From Pseudoduganella violacea (lineage in GTDB: Bacteria; Pseudomonadota; Gammaproteobacteria; Burkholderiales; Burkholderiaceae_D), in assembly GCF_014191875.1 (NCBI RefSeq), contig NZ_JACHXD010000009.1:186001-250000 (forward strand): DNA of 64,000 nucleotides, written 5' to 3'. Shown one piece after another: positions 8,082-17,863 of this stretch; the stretch's first letter is position 1, and each line of letters begins with the position of its first letter. The position numbers and the translations under genes were made by a program. The notes under the pieces were generated by a model. That model searched no databases, had not been told where the DNA came from, and was given only the letters and a program-made list of their open reading frames with translations.

Positions 8082-8780
8082 CTAGAGGTGCTCGCTGAGG
8101 AAGATCAGGCTTTCGCCATGGGCCAGGGCCGCCGAGCGCTGATGGTAGCTGGCCCGGTGCGAGCAGTTGAAGCCGTGTTCGGCTTCCTGGTAGAGATGGA
8201 TGGCCACATGCTCGCGCTCGTCGAACGCGTGGGCGATGCGGCGCACCGCCTCGGGCGGGATGTGCGCATCCTGGCCGCCGAAGTGCAGCAGCAGCGGCAC
8301 GCGGATGTCGCCGGCGCGGTCCAAGTGCTGCTCGATGCGGCCGCCGTAGTAGGCGATGGCCGCATCGACGTTCCCATTGGCCGCCGCCAGATACGCGAGC
8401 CGGCCGCCGAAGCAAAAGCCGAGCGCGCCGATCCTGGCGCCGACGCCGGGCAGGCCGCGCAGCACGGCGGCCGTGGCGCCGATATCCTGCTGGGCCTGCT
8501 CCAGGTCCGCCTGCTGCATATACTGCGCCGCCTGCGCCCAACTGGCGTCGTCATAGCCCAGCTCCACGCGCGGCCGCTGGCGCCAGAACAGGTCGGGCGC
8601 CAGCACCACATAGCCGTCCGCCGCATACTGCTCGGCCACGCTGCGGATATGGGCGTTGACGCCGAAAATCTCTTGCAGCAGCACGATGCCCGGGCCGGCG
8701 CCGCCGCGCGGCAAGGCCAGGTAGGCGCCGAAGCTGCCCTCGTCGACTGCGAGATCGATCCACTTGCTGCTGCCGTCCAT
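8082..8780 (-). CDS. Dienelactone hydrolase family protein
   Basis: Cytoplasmic alpha/beta hydrolase of 232 residues with the dienelactone-hydrolase signature set: E37 in LLQEIFGVN, nucleophile C123 in GFCFGGRL, D171 in GGQDAHIP and H202 in EAEHGFNC. These enzymes open enol-lactone rings in aromatic breakdown, though many members have other carboxylic-ester substrates. There is no catechol-pathway gene nearby, so the substrate is unknown. It starts 9 bp after the host-attachment-family gene ends, so the two probably share a transcript. Confidence 0.9.
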   Translation of the reverse strand: MDGSSKWIDLAVDEGSFGAYLALPRGGAGPGIVLLQEIFGVNAHIRSVAEQYAADGYVVLAPDLFWRQRPRVELGYDDASWAQAAQYMQQADLEQAQQDIGATAAVLRGLPGVGARIGALGFCFGGRLAYLAAANGNVDAAIAYYGGRIEQHLDRAGDIRVPLLLHFGGQDAHIPPEAVRRIAHAFDEREHVAIHLYQEAEHGFNCSHRASYHQRSAALAHGESLIFLSEHL

Positions 8781-8789
8781 GCCGCCTCC

Positions 8790-9242
8790 TCAGGCCAGCG
8801 CGCGGCGCAGGCCCAGCGTCGCCACGCATTCTTCGATATCCTGCATGCTGAAGCTGGCGATATTGCGCGCCAGTTCGGCCTGCACCAGCTTGCGCGTGGA
8901 GGCATGGGTGTTTTCGCGCAGCAGGCCGAGGAATTTGGGCGCGGCGATCAGGCAGAGATGCTGGTAGCGGTTGGCGCCGCGCGCCAGCTCCAGCCGTTCG
9001 CCGACGCTGCGCGCGAACAGGCGCACCTCATGCGCCACCGGCTCTTCCTGGCCGGGCGCGGTATGGCTCTGGCCAGCGGGACCGCCGAAACGGCCCTCGC
9101 CGTCGCTGGCAAGCTGCTTGTTGTCGGCGCGGCCCAGGGGATTGGCCAGGTCTTCGATTTCTCGCAGCGCGGCGTGCGGCTCGTCGAGCTGGAAAATGCG
9201 CGCGCGGCTACTGTTGGCTACCACGATCCAGGTTTTTTCCAT
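8790..9242 (-). CDS. Host attachment family protein
   Basis: Cytoplasmic protein of 150 residues starting MEKTWIVVANSSRARIFQ, the hallmark opening of the family named after an Agrobacterium attachment protein. It also has a charged EGRFGGPAG-like linker and HEVRLFARSVGERL and LIAAPKFLG segments, which resemble a release-factor-like fold. True function is unknown. The start at 9242 is chosen because GAGGAGG lies just upstream; a longer in-frame opening to 9554 has no coding character. The 293 bases upstream, to the GGDEF-EAL gene, show nothing else I can support. Confidence 0.82.
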   Translation of the reverse strand: MEKTWIVVANSSRARIFQLDEPHAALREIEDLANPLGRADNKQLASDGEGRFGGPAGQSHTAPGQEEPVAHEVRLFARSVGERLELARGANRYQHLCLIAAPKFLGLLRENTHASTRKLVQAELARNIASFSMQDIEECVATLGLRRALA

Positions 9243-9535
9243 GCTTGCCACCTCCTCATGTTCGCTTGCGCCGGCGCCCCCGGCGCGGGGAAACCCACGG
9301 GGCAAGCCAGTATATGCCGCGTGCTCGTGGGGCGGCGCAACGCAGACCGGGCCGGCCTGGCCGGACCGTGAGGCGCCGCCGAGCCGCTTGCGATCTTTCC
9401 CTGTAATACATGAAGTTGCTATGTGGTATATGGAACACGGGGCGGCGAAAAAGGGCCGCGATTGGGCCGGGCCGGGCCAGCGCGGCCGGGGAGCGGGGCG
9501 AATCCATGCTAATCTGGTGTTTTCCCCTGTTTTAG

Positions 9536-12400
9536 ATGAGCGACACCATTCCATCCGCGCCCCCTGTCCGAGCCCCAGGCAAATCTGGCTGGCCGCGCCC
9601 GGTCACCCTGGTCCTGCTGTCGGGCCTGAGCCTGACGGGCTTGCTGTTTGCCGGCATCAGCCGCTTGGAGCAGGACAAGCTGGAGCTGGCCTTCCAGCAG
9701 CGCGCCCATGTGCGCCTGTGGGCGCTGAAGGAGGGCGTGGACAATGCCATCGGCAGCCTGCGCGCCGTCAACCAGCTGTTTGCCAGCCATATGGCCGTGA
9801 GCCGCGAGGAATTCCGCCGCTTCACCCAGCCCACGCTGGCCTACTACCCCTATGTGCAGAGCGCCAGCTATCTGCGCTTTATCGACGCGGCCGAACGCCC
9901 GGCCTTCGAGGCGAGCCTGCGCGGCTTCCAGGCCGACGCGCGCCTGACCGAGATGCGCGACGGCGTGGCGGTGACGGCCGGCGAACGCGCGCGCTACCGC
10001 GTGATCGACTATCTGGAACCGCTGCAGGGCAATGAAATGGCGCTCGGCCTCGACACCCTGTATCCGGCCGACGGCGAGGACGTGCGCCAGCATGCCTACG
10101 CTACCGGCCTGCCGGCGGCCGGCCAGCTGGTGGCGCTGGTCGAGGGGCCGGCGCCGCGCGTGGGCGTGGTGATCTCGATGCCGGTCTACCGCTACGGCGC
10201 CGAACTGGCCAGCGTGGCGCAGCGGCGCGCCGCCGTGATCGGCGAGACGGCCATCGTGCTGCGTCCGGCCGATATGATCGCCAAGGTGTTCGAAGCGGCC
10301 GGCCTGCGTCCCAACCAGGGCATGAGCCTGAACGTGTACGCCGCCGCGGCGGACGGCCAGCGCGAGCAGCCGCTGTACGCGGCGGCGGCGGCGCCGTCGG
10401 GCCAGGGCACGCTGCCGCGCTGGCTGTACCCGGGCCGCGCGGCGCCGCTGCGGCAAGGCTTCGACGTGGCCGGCCAGCGCTGGCGCGTGACGGCGGCGCC
10501 GGGCGACGAGGTGCTGCTGAGCGACCATCTGGCTTCGCTCTCGACGCTGGCCCTGGGCCTGCTGCTGACGGGACTGGGCGCGGCCTATATGCGCACCCTG
10601 TCGCTGCGCAACCGCGTGATCCAGCGCCATGTCGAGGAACGCACCGCCCAGCTCAAGGAATTGAACCGCGAGCTGCTGCTGCGCGAGCGCGCCATCGAGT
10701 CGAGCACCAATGCGGTGGTGATCACGGCGGCGCAGCCGGGCAATCCCACCGTCTACGTGAACCGCGCCTTTGAGCGCATCACCGGCTACAGCGCGGCCGA
10801 CATCCTGGGCCGCAGCCCGCGCCTGCTGCACGGCGACGACACCGAGCAGCCGGGCGCGGTCGAGGTGCGCAGCGCCATCCGCGAGCAGCGCGACGGCCAC
10901 GCCATCCTGCGCAATTACCGCAAGGACGGCACGGCCTTCTGGAACGAGATCTATATTTCGCCGGTGCGCGACGAACAGGGCGCGGTCACGCACTATGTCT
11001 CGATCCAGCACGACATCACGGCGATGAAGGCTTACGAGTCCGAGCTGCACCACCAGGCCATGCACGACGCCCTGACCGGCCTGCCCAACCGCCTGCTGCT
11101 GCAGGACCGCCTGCGCCAGACCATTACCCACTCGGCGCGCAAGCGCCATTCATTGTGGCTGGTGTCGCTCGACCTGGACCGCTTCAAGTTCACCAACAGC
11201 CATCTGGGCCACAAGGGCGGCGACCGCTTGCTGCAGGCGGTGGCGCAGCGCCTGCAGCAGGCCGTGCGCCCGGTGGACACGGTGGCGCGCATCGGCGGCG
11301 ACGAATTCGCGCTGATGCTGCTGCCCGAGCATGGCGCGCTGACGCCGCGCGCGGAACAGGTGCAGCGCGTGCTGGCCGCGCTGGCCGCGCCGCTGCTGCT
11401 GGACGAGGCCGAGCTTTTCCTCAGCGGCAGCGCCGGCATCGCCGTCTATCCGGCCGACAGCGCCGATCCCGGCATCCTGATGGAGCGCGCCGACATCGCC
11501 CTGTACCGCGCCAAGGAAATGGGCGGCAACAACTACCAGTTCTACACAGCGGCGCTCAACGAGCAGCTGGGCGAGCGCCTGCTGATCGAAGGCGCGCTGC
11601 GCCAGGCGCTGGAGCGGCGCGAATTCGTGCTGCACTACCAGCCCCAGGTCGATATCGCCTGCGGCCGCATCGTGGGCATGGAAGCGCTGGTGCGCTGGCA
11701 GCATCCCGAGCTGGGCATGGTGGCGCCCAACCGCTTCATTCCGCTGGCCGAGGAAACCGGCTTGATCGTGCCGCTCGGCGCCTGGGTGCTGCGCACGGCG
11801 TGCGCCCAGGCCCTGGCCTGGCAGCGCCTGGGCCAGGGCGAGCTGCGCGTGGCGGTGAATGTGTCGGCGCGCCAGATGGCGGAACAGGACTTCGTGCAAT
11901 CGGTGGCGGCGGCGCTGGCCGAAACCGGCCTGGCCCCGCATTGCCTGGAGCTGGAACTGACCGAGAGCCAGGTGATGAACGATATCGAGCAGGCCATCAG
12001 CGTCATGCACGAGTTGAAGAAACTGGGCGTGAAGCTGGCGATCGACGATTTCGGCACCGGCTATTCCAGCCTGGCGCATTTGAAGCGCTTCGCCATCGAC
12101 GTGCTGAAGATCGACCAGACCTTCGTGCGCGACGTCACCGAGAACGCCGACGACGCGGCCATCGTGAGGACCATCATCGCCCTGGCCAGCAACCTGAAAC
12201 TGGAGGTGATTTCGGAAGGCGTGGAAACCCGCCAGCAGCTCGACTTCCTGCGCCAGCACGGCTGCCAGCAGATGCAGGGCTATTACTTCAGCCGCCCGGT
12301 GCCGGCCGCCGAATTCCTGGCGGTGCTGGCGGCGCACGACGCGCGCCAGGCGGCCGAACGCGGCGCCCAGGCCGACCGCATGCTGGGCCAGGCCATCTGA
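9536..12400 (+). CDS. Membrane GGDEF-EAL protein with CHASE and PAS domains
   Basis: Cyclic-di-GMP turnover protein of 954 residues in the inner membrane. TM1 is at about 22-42, an extracytoplasmic CHASE-type sensor at about 60-290, and TM2 at about 328-350. A short coiled coil (VEERTAQLKELNREL) leads to a PAS domain (about 380-495) with NRAFERITGYSAADILGR. The GGDEF domain has an intact GGDEF at about 587-591. The EAL domain has EAL at 716-718, the DDFGTGYSS loop and SEGVET. Both catalytic signatures look intact, so it could make or break c-di-GMP; in such tandem proteins the EAL part often dominates. Substrate of the sensor is unknown. No strong ribosome binding site is visible. Confidence 0.93.
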   Translation: MSDTIPSAPPVRAPGKSGWPRPVTLVLLSGLSLTGLLFAGISRLEQDKLELAFQQRAHVRLWALKEGVDNAIGSLRAVNQLFASHMAVSREEFRRFTQPTLAYYPYVQSASYLRFIDAAERPAFEASLRGFQADARLTEMRDGVAVTAGERARYRVIDYLEPLQGNEMALGLDTLYPADGEDVRQHAYATGLPAAGQLVALVEGPAPRVGVVISMPVYRYGAELASVAQRRAAVIGETAIVLRPADMIAKVFEAAGLRPNQGMSLNVYAAAADGQREQPLYAAAAAPSGQGTLPRWLYPGRAAPLRQGFDVAGQRWRVTAAPGDEVLLSDHLASLSTLALGLLLTGLGAAYMRTLSLRNRVIQRHVEERTAQLKELNRELLLRERAIESSTNAVVITAAQPGNPTVYVNRAFERITGYSAADILGRSPRLLHGDDTEQPGAVEVRSAIREQRDGHAILRNYRKDGTAFWNEIYISPVRDEQGAVTHYVSIQHDITAMKAYESELHHQAMHDALTGLPNRLLLQDRLRQTITHSARKRHSLWLVSLDLDRFKFTNSHLGHKGGDRLLQAVAQRLQQAVRPVDTVARIGGDEFALMLLPEHGALTPRAEQVQRVLAALAAPLLLDEAELFLSGSAGIAVYPADSADPGILMERADIALYRAKEMGGNNYQFYTAALNEQLGERLLIEGALRQALERREFVLHYQPQVDIACGRIVGMEALVRWQHPELGMVAPNRFIPLAEETGLIVPLGAWVLRTACAQALAWQRLGQGELRVAVNVSARQMAEQDFVQSVAAALAETGLAPHCLELELTESQVMNDIEQAISVMHELKKLGVKLAIDDFGTGYSSLAHLKRFAIDVLKIDQTFVRDVTENADDAAIVRTIIALASNLKLEVISEGVETRQQLDFLRQHGCQQMQGYYFSRPVPAAEFLAVLAAHDARQAAERGAQADRMLGQAI

Positions 12401-12481
12401 AATTGCGGGGGCGGACGCGCCGCGGGATTGTTAATATGATAATATTGGCGTCCCCGAAATGTCACGCTTACAGGAGCAAGC

Positions 12482-12895
12482 ATGTCCATCGTATCGATCA
12501 GCGCGGCGCTGAATCTGCCGGCGGCGCAAGTCTGGCACACCATCAGCGGTTTCGATTCCCTGGCGCAGTGGAGCGGCGCCATCGCCAGCAGCCAGCTGGA
12601 GCAGGGCGGCCGCCTGCGCCGCCTGACGACCGGCGACGGCATCGTCCTCGTCGAACGGCTCGAGTACTACAGTGAAAGCGAGCAGACCTATACCTCCTCG
12701 ATCGTCGACGCGCCGCTGCCGCTGACGCGCTGCTTCGCCACGCTCGACGTGACGGCGGCCGGCCCCGGCCGCAGCGTGGTCGAATGGTCCTGCGACTTCG
12801 ACTGCGCCCCCGCCGACGAGCAAGCCCTGGTCGACCTTTTCCGCAAGCTCTACCGCAGCGCCCTCGACCAGCTCGCGCGCCAGCTCGACGCCTAG
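12482..12895 (+). CDS. SRPBCC (START-like) family protein
   Basis: Protein of 137 residues with the polyketide-cyclase/Bet v1-like pattern: it opens SISAALNLPAAQVWHTISGFDSLAQWSGAI, followed by a conserved glycine-rich turn (EQGGRLRRL), then strands LVERLEYY and YTSSIVD, and a long C-terminal helix. These small proteins bind hydrophobic ligands in a helix-grip cavity; ligand unknown. GGAGCAAGC precedes the ATG. The 81-base gap upstream is locally AT-rich (TATGATAATATT) and probably holds the promoter. Confidence 0.85.
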   Translation: MSIVSISAALNLPAAQVWHTISGFDSLAQWSGAIASSQLEQGGRLRRLTTGDGIVLVERLEYYSESEQTYTSSIVDAPLPLTRCFATLDVTAAGPGRSVVEWSCDFDCAPADEQALVDLFRKLYRSALDQLARQLDA

Positions 12896-12900
12896 CGTCG

Positions 12901-14547
12901 TTAACGCGGGACGCGGCCGAAGGCTTCGCCGGCTTTCCAGCGTGGCATGGCCGTGCTGTTGGCGACGGCGTAGCCGAGCTTGAGCGTGAATTGGGCTTGC
13001 TGCAGCATGCCGCTCAAGTCCCAGCCCGGGTGGTATTCGTCCGTGACCTGGTGGTAGTGCCGCTTGAAGCCGACGATCTGGGCGGCCTGCTCGGCATGCT
13101 GGTGGGCGAACTCGAAGTGGCCGTCGCCGGAGAAGACGGCGGAGCCGACGTTGAAGGCCGGCACGCCGGCCTTGGCGAAGTTGAAGTGGTCGGCGCGGAA
13201 GTAGGCGCCGGACAGGTCGGGAATCGTGGGCGCCAGCTTCATGCCCATCTGCTTGGCCACCTGGCCTGCCGTCTCATACAGGCTGCTGCGCTCGGCCCCG
13301 GCCACGCCGATGTCCTTGGTGCGGCCGGCGAAGTTCATGCTGTCCAGATTCAGGTCGGCCGCCGTTTTCGCCAGCGGGAAGGCGGGGCTGCGCACATAGG
13401 CGGCGCTGCCCAGCAAGCCTTGTTCCTCGGCCGCCGGCCACAGGAACACTTGCGCGCGCCGCGCCGGATGCGGGACCGCCGCGGCGGCCATGGCCAGCAG
13501 CGCGGCCGTGCCGGAGGCATTGTCGATGGCGCCGTTCCAGATATGGTCGCTGCGGTCGCCTTCGCGCACATTCTCGTCCACGCCCAGGTGGTCCCAGTGC
13601 GCCGAATACACCACGGCTTCTTCCTTGAGCTGCGGGTCGGTGCCGGGCACGATGCCGATCACATTGAATTGCTCGACCTGGCGGATGCTGCTGCGCAGCT
13701 CGGCCTTGGCGCGGATGCGCAGGTCGACCGGCTGGAACTCGCGCGATTCGGCCTGGGCGCGCAGCTTGTCCAGATCCTGGCCGGCGGCGGCGAACAGTTC
13801 GCGCGCCGTGTCTTCATGCAGCCAGCCTTCCATCTGGTTGCCGGGGCCGGCCAGGTGGAAGCGTTCGTGGCTGAAGCCATTGGCCGGCACGCTCCAGGGA
13901 TAGGAGGCCGACGGCGTGGTGTGGATCAGCAGCACGCCGGCCGCGCCGCGTCGCGCCGCTTCCTCGAATTTGTACAGCCAGCGGCCGTAGTAGGTGTAGG
14001 CCTTGCCGGCGAAGCGGTTCGGTTCCTCGGCCGTGGGCTGCGGGTCGTTGACCATCATGACCAGGATCTTGCCTTTGACTTCGCGGCCCTTGTAGTCGTC
14101 CCAGCGCTCTTCCGGCGCGTGCACGCCGTAGCCGACGAACAGCAGCGGCGCACTGAAGGCGATATTGCTGCGGCCACTGGCGGTGCCGAACACGATGTCC
14201 TTGCCGACGATGGGCGTGATGCTCTTGTCGCCCACCTCGAAGCGCACCGAGCTTTCCGGCAGCAGCTTGCTGCCCTCGATCTTCACCGATTGACGGTAGC
14301 TGCCGTCGGCCAGCGGCTGCAGGCCGATGGCGGCGGCCTGGGTTTCCAGATAGCTCACGGCCAGGTCGCCGCCGCGCTGGCCGGTGCCGCGTCCTTCCAG
14401 CAGGTCGTGGCTGAGGAAGGCCAGGTGGGCGCGCAGCGGCGCCGCTTGCACGGTGGGCGCGGCCTGGGTGGCTGGGGCGGCCGATGCGGCGGCATGGCCG
14501 AGCAGGGGGGAGAGGGCGGCCAGCAGGGTCGGAAGGGTCTTGCGCAT
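12901..14547 (-). CDS. Secreted M28-family metallopeptidase
   Basis: Zinc aminopeptidase-like protein of 548 residues with a signal peptide (MRKTLPTLLAALSPLLGHAAASA). A PA domain (ARRGAAGVLLIHT, WSVPANGFS) is inserted before the catalytic part. Catalytic motifs are YSAHWDHLGVD (metal His/Asp), DNASGTAALLAMA (bridging Asp), AAEEQGLLGS (catalytic Glu and metal Glu), LNLDSMNF (metal Asp) and a late HYHQVTDEYH (metal His). It probably trims peptides in the periplasm or outside. The start at 14547 has GGAGAAGC before it; a longer frame to 15105 antisense to the SDR gene is not coding. Confidence 0.92.
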   Translation of the reverse strand: MRKTLPTLLAALSPLLGHAAASAAPATQAAPTVQAAPLRAHLAFLSHDLLEGRGTGQRGGDLAVSYLETQAAAIGLQPLADGSYRQSVKIEGSKLLPESSVRFEVGDKSITPIVGKDIVFGTASGRSNIAFSAPLLFVGYGVHAPEERWDDYKGREVKGKILVMMVNDPQPTAEEPNRFAGKAYTYYGRWLYKFEEAARRGAAGVLLIHTTPSASYPWSVPANGFSHERFHLAGPGNQMEGWLHEDTARELFAAAGQDLDKLRAQAESREFQPVDLRIRAKAELRSSIRQVEQFNVIGIVPGTDPQLKEEAVVYSAHWDHLGVDENVREGDRSDHIWNGAIDNASGTAALLAMAAAAVPHPARRAQVFLWPAAEEQGLLGSAAYVRSPAFPLAKTAADLNLDSMNFAGRTKDIGVAGAERSSLYETAGQVAKQMGMKLAPTIPDLSGAYFRADHFNFAKAGVPAFNVGSAVFSGDGHFEFAHQHAEQAAQIVGFKRHYHQVTDEYHPGWDLSGMLQQAQFTLKLGYAVANSTAMPRWKAGEAFGRVPR

Positions 14548-14653
14548 TGCTTCTCCAATTAAGGGAATGGAAAGGTCAGCCGGCATCTTACCCGATCCGC
14601 CACGGCGAAAATGGCTTAGTATGCAAGCATCATCTTTTGACAAGGAGGGCGGC

Positions 14654-15463
14654 ATGCAAGTCATCGTGATTACCGGCGCATCCGACGGCATCGGCGCGGA
14701 AATGGCGCGCCAGCTGGCGCGGCGCCATGGCAGCGACCTGGCGCTGGTGCTGGCGGCGCGCAATGCCGCCGCCCTGGAGGAGGTGGCGGGACAGTGCCGG
14801 GCGGACGGCGCCCAGGTGCTGGTGCAGGCCACCGACGTCGGCGTGCAGGACGAATGCCGGCGCCTGATCGCGGCGGCGGCCGGGCGTTTCGGCCGCATCG
14901 ATGCGCTGGTCAATAATGCCGGCCGCTCCGGCCACGCCCTGTTCGAGGAGGTGCAGGATCTGGGCTGGTACGAGGACTTGATGCGCGTGAACCTGTGGGG
15001 CAGCGTGTGGTGCACCCATGCGGCCCTGCCCTGGCTCAAGCAGGCGCGCGGCCAGGTGGTGGCGGTGGCCTCATTGGCCGGCCTGGTGGGCGTGCCGGGA
15101 CGCACCGCCTACGGCGCCAGCAAATTCGCCATGGCCGGCTTTTTCGAGAGCCTGCGCGCGGAACTGAAACCGCATGGCATCAGCGTCACCACCGCCTATC
15201 CGGGCGTGGTGGCGACGCGCATCCGTTATCGCGGTTTCAACGCGGCCGGCGGCGAATTGGGCGCCAGCAGCCTGAAAGAGGAGGCGGCCATGCCGGTGGC
15301 GGAGTGCGCGGCGCTGATCCTGGCCGGCATGGCGGGGCGCAAGCGCGAGGTGGTGATGACGGCCAAGGGCAAGCTGGGACGCTGGCTGAAACTGATCGCG
15401 CCCGGCCTGGTGGAAAACATGGCGCTGGCGGCCGTCAAGGCCGAAGCGCGGCCGCACAGCTGA
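14654..15463 (+). CDS. SDR-family oxidoreductase
   Basis: Classical short-chain dehydrogenase/reductase of 269 residues with a Rossmann fold. The cofactor motif TGASDGIG is near residues 7-14, the structural NNAG near 87-90, and the catalytic Tyr-Lys pair in YGASK near 156-160 with a serine before it (VASLAG). The residue pattern after the third strand (AARNAAALEEV) suggests NADP. Substrate unknown. AAGGAGGG just before the ATG supports the start; the frame is open further upstream but overlaps the divergent peptidase gene. No operon partner is obvious. Confidence 0.9.
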   Translation: MQVIVITGASDGIGAEMARQLARRHGSDLALVLAARNAAALEEVAGQCRADGAQVLVQATDVGVQDECRRLIAAAAGRFGRIDALVNNAGRSGHALFEEVQDLGWYEDLMRVNLWGSVWCTHAALPWLKQARGQVVAVASLAGLVGVPGRTAYGASKFAMAGFFESLRAELKPHGISVTTAYPGVVATRIRYRGFNAAGGELGASSLKEEAAMPVAECAALILAGMAGRKREVVMTAKGKLGRWLKLIAPGLVENMALAAVKAEARPHS

Positions 15464-15555
15464 TATTTCCGGGACTGGAAGCGCCGGAAAGAGTAAACTA
15501 GAGGCTTTCTGTCGCATTAGGCGATTCGAACAATAATTTTTAAGCGAGTGCCGCC

Positions 15556-17763
15556 ATGACTGCAACAGCTCCAAATACCGCCCCCGTCCTGTTTACCGAC
15601 CTGAATCTGAGCCCGGCCCTGATCAAGGCCTTGAAGGAGGTCGGCTATGAGTCGCCTTCGCCGATCCAGGCCGCGACCATTCCTTATCTGCTCGACAACC
15701 GCGACGTGCTGGGCCAGGCCCAGACCGGCACCGGCAAGACGGCCGCTTTCGCCCTGCCCATCCTGTCGCGCATCGATACCAAACAGGCGGCGCCGCAGGC
15801 GCTGGTGCTGGCGCCCACGCGCGAGCTGGCGATCCAGGTGGCGGAAGCCTTCCAGCGCTACGCCGCCCATATCCCGAATTTCCATGTGCTGCCGATCTAC
15901 GGCGGCCAAAGCTACGGCCCGCAGCTGTCGGCCCTGCGCCGCGGCGTGCACGTGGTAGTGGGTACGCCGGGCCGCGTGATCGACCACCTGGACAAGGGTT
16001 CGCTCGACCTGTCCAAGCTGAAAACCCTGGTGCTGGACGAAGCCGACGAAATGCTGCGCATGGGCTTTATCGACGATGTCGAGCGCATCCTGCAAGAGAC
16101 GCCGGAAACGCGCCAGACCACGCTGTTCTCGGCCACCATGCCGTCGCAGATCAAGCGCATCGCCACCACCTATCTGCGCAACCCGGCCGAAGTGACGGTG
16201 GCCGCCAAGACCGGCACCGCCGAGAATATCCGCCAGCGCTACTGGCTGGTGAGCGGCATGCACAAGCTCGACGCGCTGACCCGCATCCTGGAAGCCGAGC
16301 CGTTCGACGGCATGATCATCTTTTCGCGCACCAAACTGGGCACCGAGGAACTGGCCGAACGCCTGCTGGCGCGCGGCTTCTCGGCCGCCGCCATCAACGG
16401 CGATATGCAGCAGGCCGCGCGCGAGCGCACCATCGGCCAGCTCAAGGACGGCAAGATCGACATCCTGGTGGCGACCGACGTCGCGGCGCGCGGTCTGGAC
16501 GTGGAGCGCATCAGCCACGTGATCAATTACGACGTGCCGTATGACGCCGAAAGCTATACCCACCGTATCGGCCGTACCGGCCGCGCCGGCCGCAGCGGCG
16601 AAGCGATTCTGTTCATCACCCCGCGCGAACGCAATCTGCTGAAATCGATCGAGCGCACCACGCGCCAGCCGATCGGCATGATGGAACTGCCGACGCTGCA
16701 GGCGGTCAACGACGTGCGCATCGCCCGCTTCAAGGACGAGATCACCGATGTGCTGGCGCAGGGCGGCCTGGATGAATTCCAGGCGCTGATCGAAGCCTAC
16801 GAGAGCGAGCACAATGTGCCGGCGCTGGAAATCGCGGCGGCCCTGGCCAAGATGGCGCGCGGGAACAAGCCCCTGATGCTGGACAAGAAACGCGAAACCG
16901 GCTGGCACGACGACGGCCGCCCGCCGCGCGAGCAGGGCGACCGCCCCGAGCGCGCTGACCGTGGCGAGCGTCCCGATCGTGGCGAACGCTTCGCCAAGAA
17001 GGAGCGCACGCCGCGCGCACCCGATCCGGGCATGCTGACCTACCGCATCGAAGTGGGCTACCGCCACGGCGTCAAGCCGGGCAATATCGTGGGCGCCATC
17101 GCCAACGAGGGCGGCATCGATTCCAAATACATCGGCCGCATCGAGATCTTCGACGATTTCACCGTGCTCGATATGCCGGAGGATTTGAACAGCGAGACGC
17201 TGGACACGCTGGCGGGCATCCGCGTGGCGGGCCAGGCGCTGAGCATCAGCCGTGATGGCGAAGCGCCTGCCGCCGCCAAGCCTGCTGCCGCTGCCAAACC
17301 TGCCGCTGCAGCGCCGGCGCCGAAGAAGGCCAAGCCGGCGCCGGCCGCCGCGCCGCGTGGGGATGACGAGGAGCCGATGTTCGACGAGGCGCCAGCCAAG
17401 AAGAAAAAGGAAAAGCCGGGCAAGCTGAATATCCCGATGCGCGCTTACCGCGTCGAGGTGGGCAGCCAGCACGCGGCGACGCCCTCCAATCTGGTGGGCG
17501 CCATCGCCAATGAGGCGGGTCTGGAAGCCAAGTTCATCGGCCGCATCGAAATCTTCGACGACCACTCGGTGCTGGAAATGCCGGACGGGATGCCGCCCGA
17601 TCTGTTCAAGCATCTGGGCAAGGTGTGGGTGGGCGGCCAGCAGCTGCGCATCAGCCTCGCCGACAAGATGCCGCCGCAATCGGAAAAACACACGCCGCCT
17701 AAAAAGCCGGCGGCAGGCAAGCCAACCACCGTCAAGCCTGGCTTCAAGGGCAAGAAGGGCTGA
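15556..17763 (+). CDS. deaD: DEAD-box RNA helicase with two DbpA-type RNA-binding domains
   Basis: ATP-dependent RNA helicase of 735 residues, CsdA/DeaD type, acting in ribosome assembly or mRNA unwinding, often in the cold. Motifs in order: Q-motif (GYESPSPIQAATIP), Walker A AQTGTGKT (about 55-62), PTRELAIQ, DEAD (161-164), SAT, and HRIGRTGRAGR. A charged RGD-rich linker follows. The C-terminus then has two similar RNA-binding domains, at about 493-570 and 627-705. Both contain VGAIANE, IGRIEIFDD and VLEMP/VLDMP, and they are joined by an Ala/Pro/Lys linker. E. coli DeaD and DbpA have one such domain, so the duplication is unusual. A terminator follows. Confidence 0.93.
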   Translation: MTATAPNTAPVLFTDLNLSPALIKALKEVGYESPSPIQAATIPYLLDNRDVLGQAQTGTGKTAAFALPILSRIDTKQAAPQALVLAPTRELAIQVAEAFQRYAAHIPNFHVLPIYGGQSYGPQLSALRRGVHVVVGTPGRVIDHLDKGSLDLSKLKTLVLDEADEMLRMGFIDDVERILQETPETRQTTLFSATMPSQIKRIATTYLRNPAEVTVAAKTGTAENIRQRYWLVSGMHKLDALTRILEAEPFDGMIIFSRTKLGTEELAERLLARGFSAAAINGDMQQAARERTIGQLKDGKIDILVATDVAARGLDVERISHVINYDVPYDAESYTHRIGRTGRAGRSGEAILFITPRERNLLKSIERTTRQPIGMMELPTLQAVNDVRIARFKDEITDVLAQGGLDEFQALIEAYESEHNVPALEIAAALAKMARGNKPLMLDKKRETGWHDDGRPPREQGDRPERADRGERPDRGERFAKKERTPRAPDPGMLTYRIEVGYRHGVKPGNIVGAIANEGGIDSKYIGRIEIFDDFTVLDMPEDLNSETLDTLAGIRVAGQALSISRDGEAPAAAKPAAAAKPAAAAPAPKKAKPAPAAAPRGDDEEPMFDEAPAKKKKEKPGKLNIPMRAYRVEVGSQHAATPSNLVGAIANEAGLEAKFIGRIEIFDDHSVLEMPDGMPPDLFKHLGKVWVGGQQLRISLADKMPPQSEKHTPPKKPAAGKPTTVKPGFKGKKG

Positions 17764-17781
17764 TTCTTCAGCTTCCGCACC

Positions 17782-17807
17782 AAAAACCGGCCATTGGCCG
17801 GTTTTTT
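17782..17807. terminator. Terminator after deaD
   Basis: Hairpin AACCGGCCA/TGGCCGGTT flanked by A5 on the left and T6 on the right, 18 bases after the helicase stop codon. The flanks allow termination in both directions. Confidence 0.85.
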
Positions 17808-17863
17808 ATTGTCCGCATGGCTGTCGCTGATCCAGGTTTGTGTTTTCGACTCCCTCGCGGAAC

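Noticed and set aside
15517..17691. 724-residue minus-strand frame opposite deaD
   Set aside because: Shadow of the helicase gene; no motifs and a biased composition.
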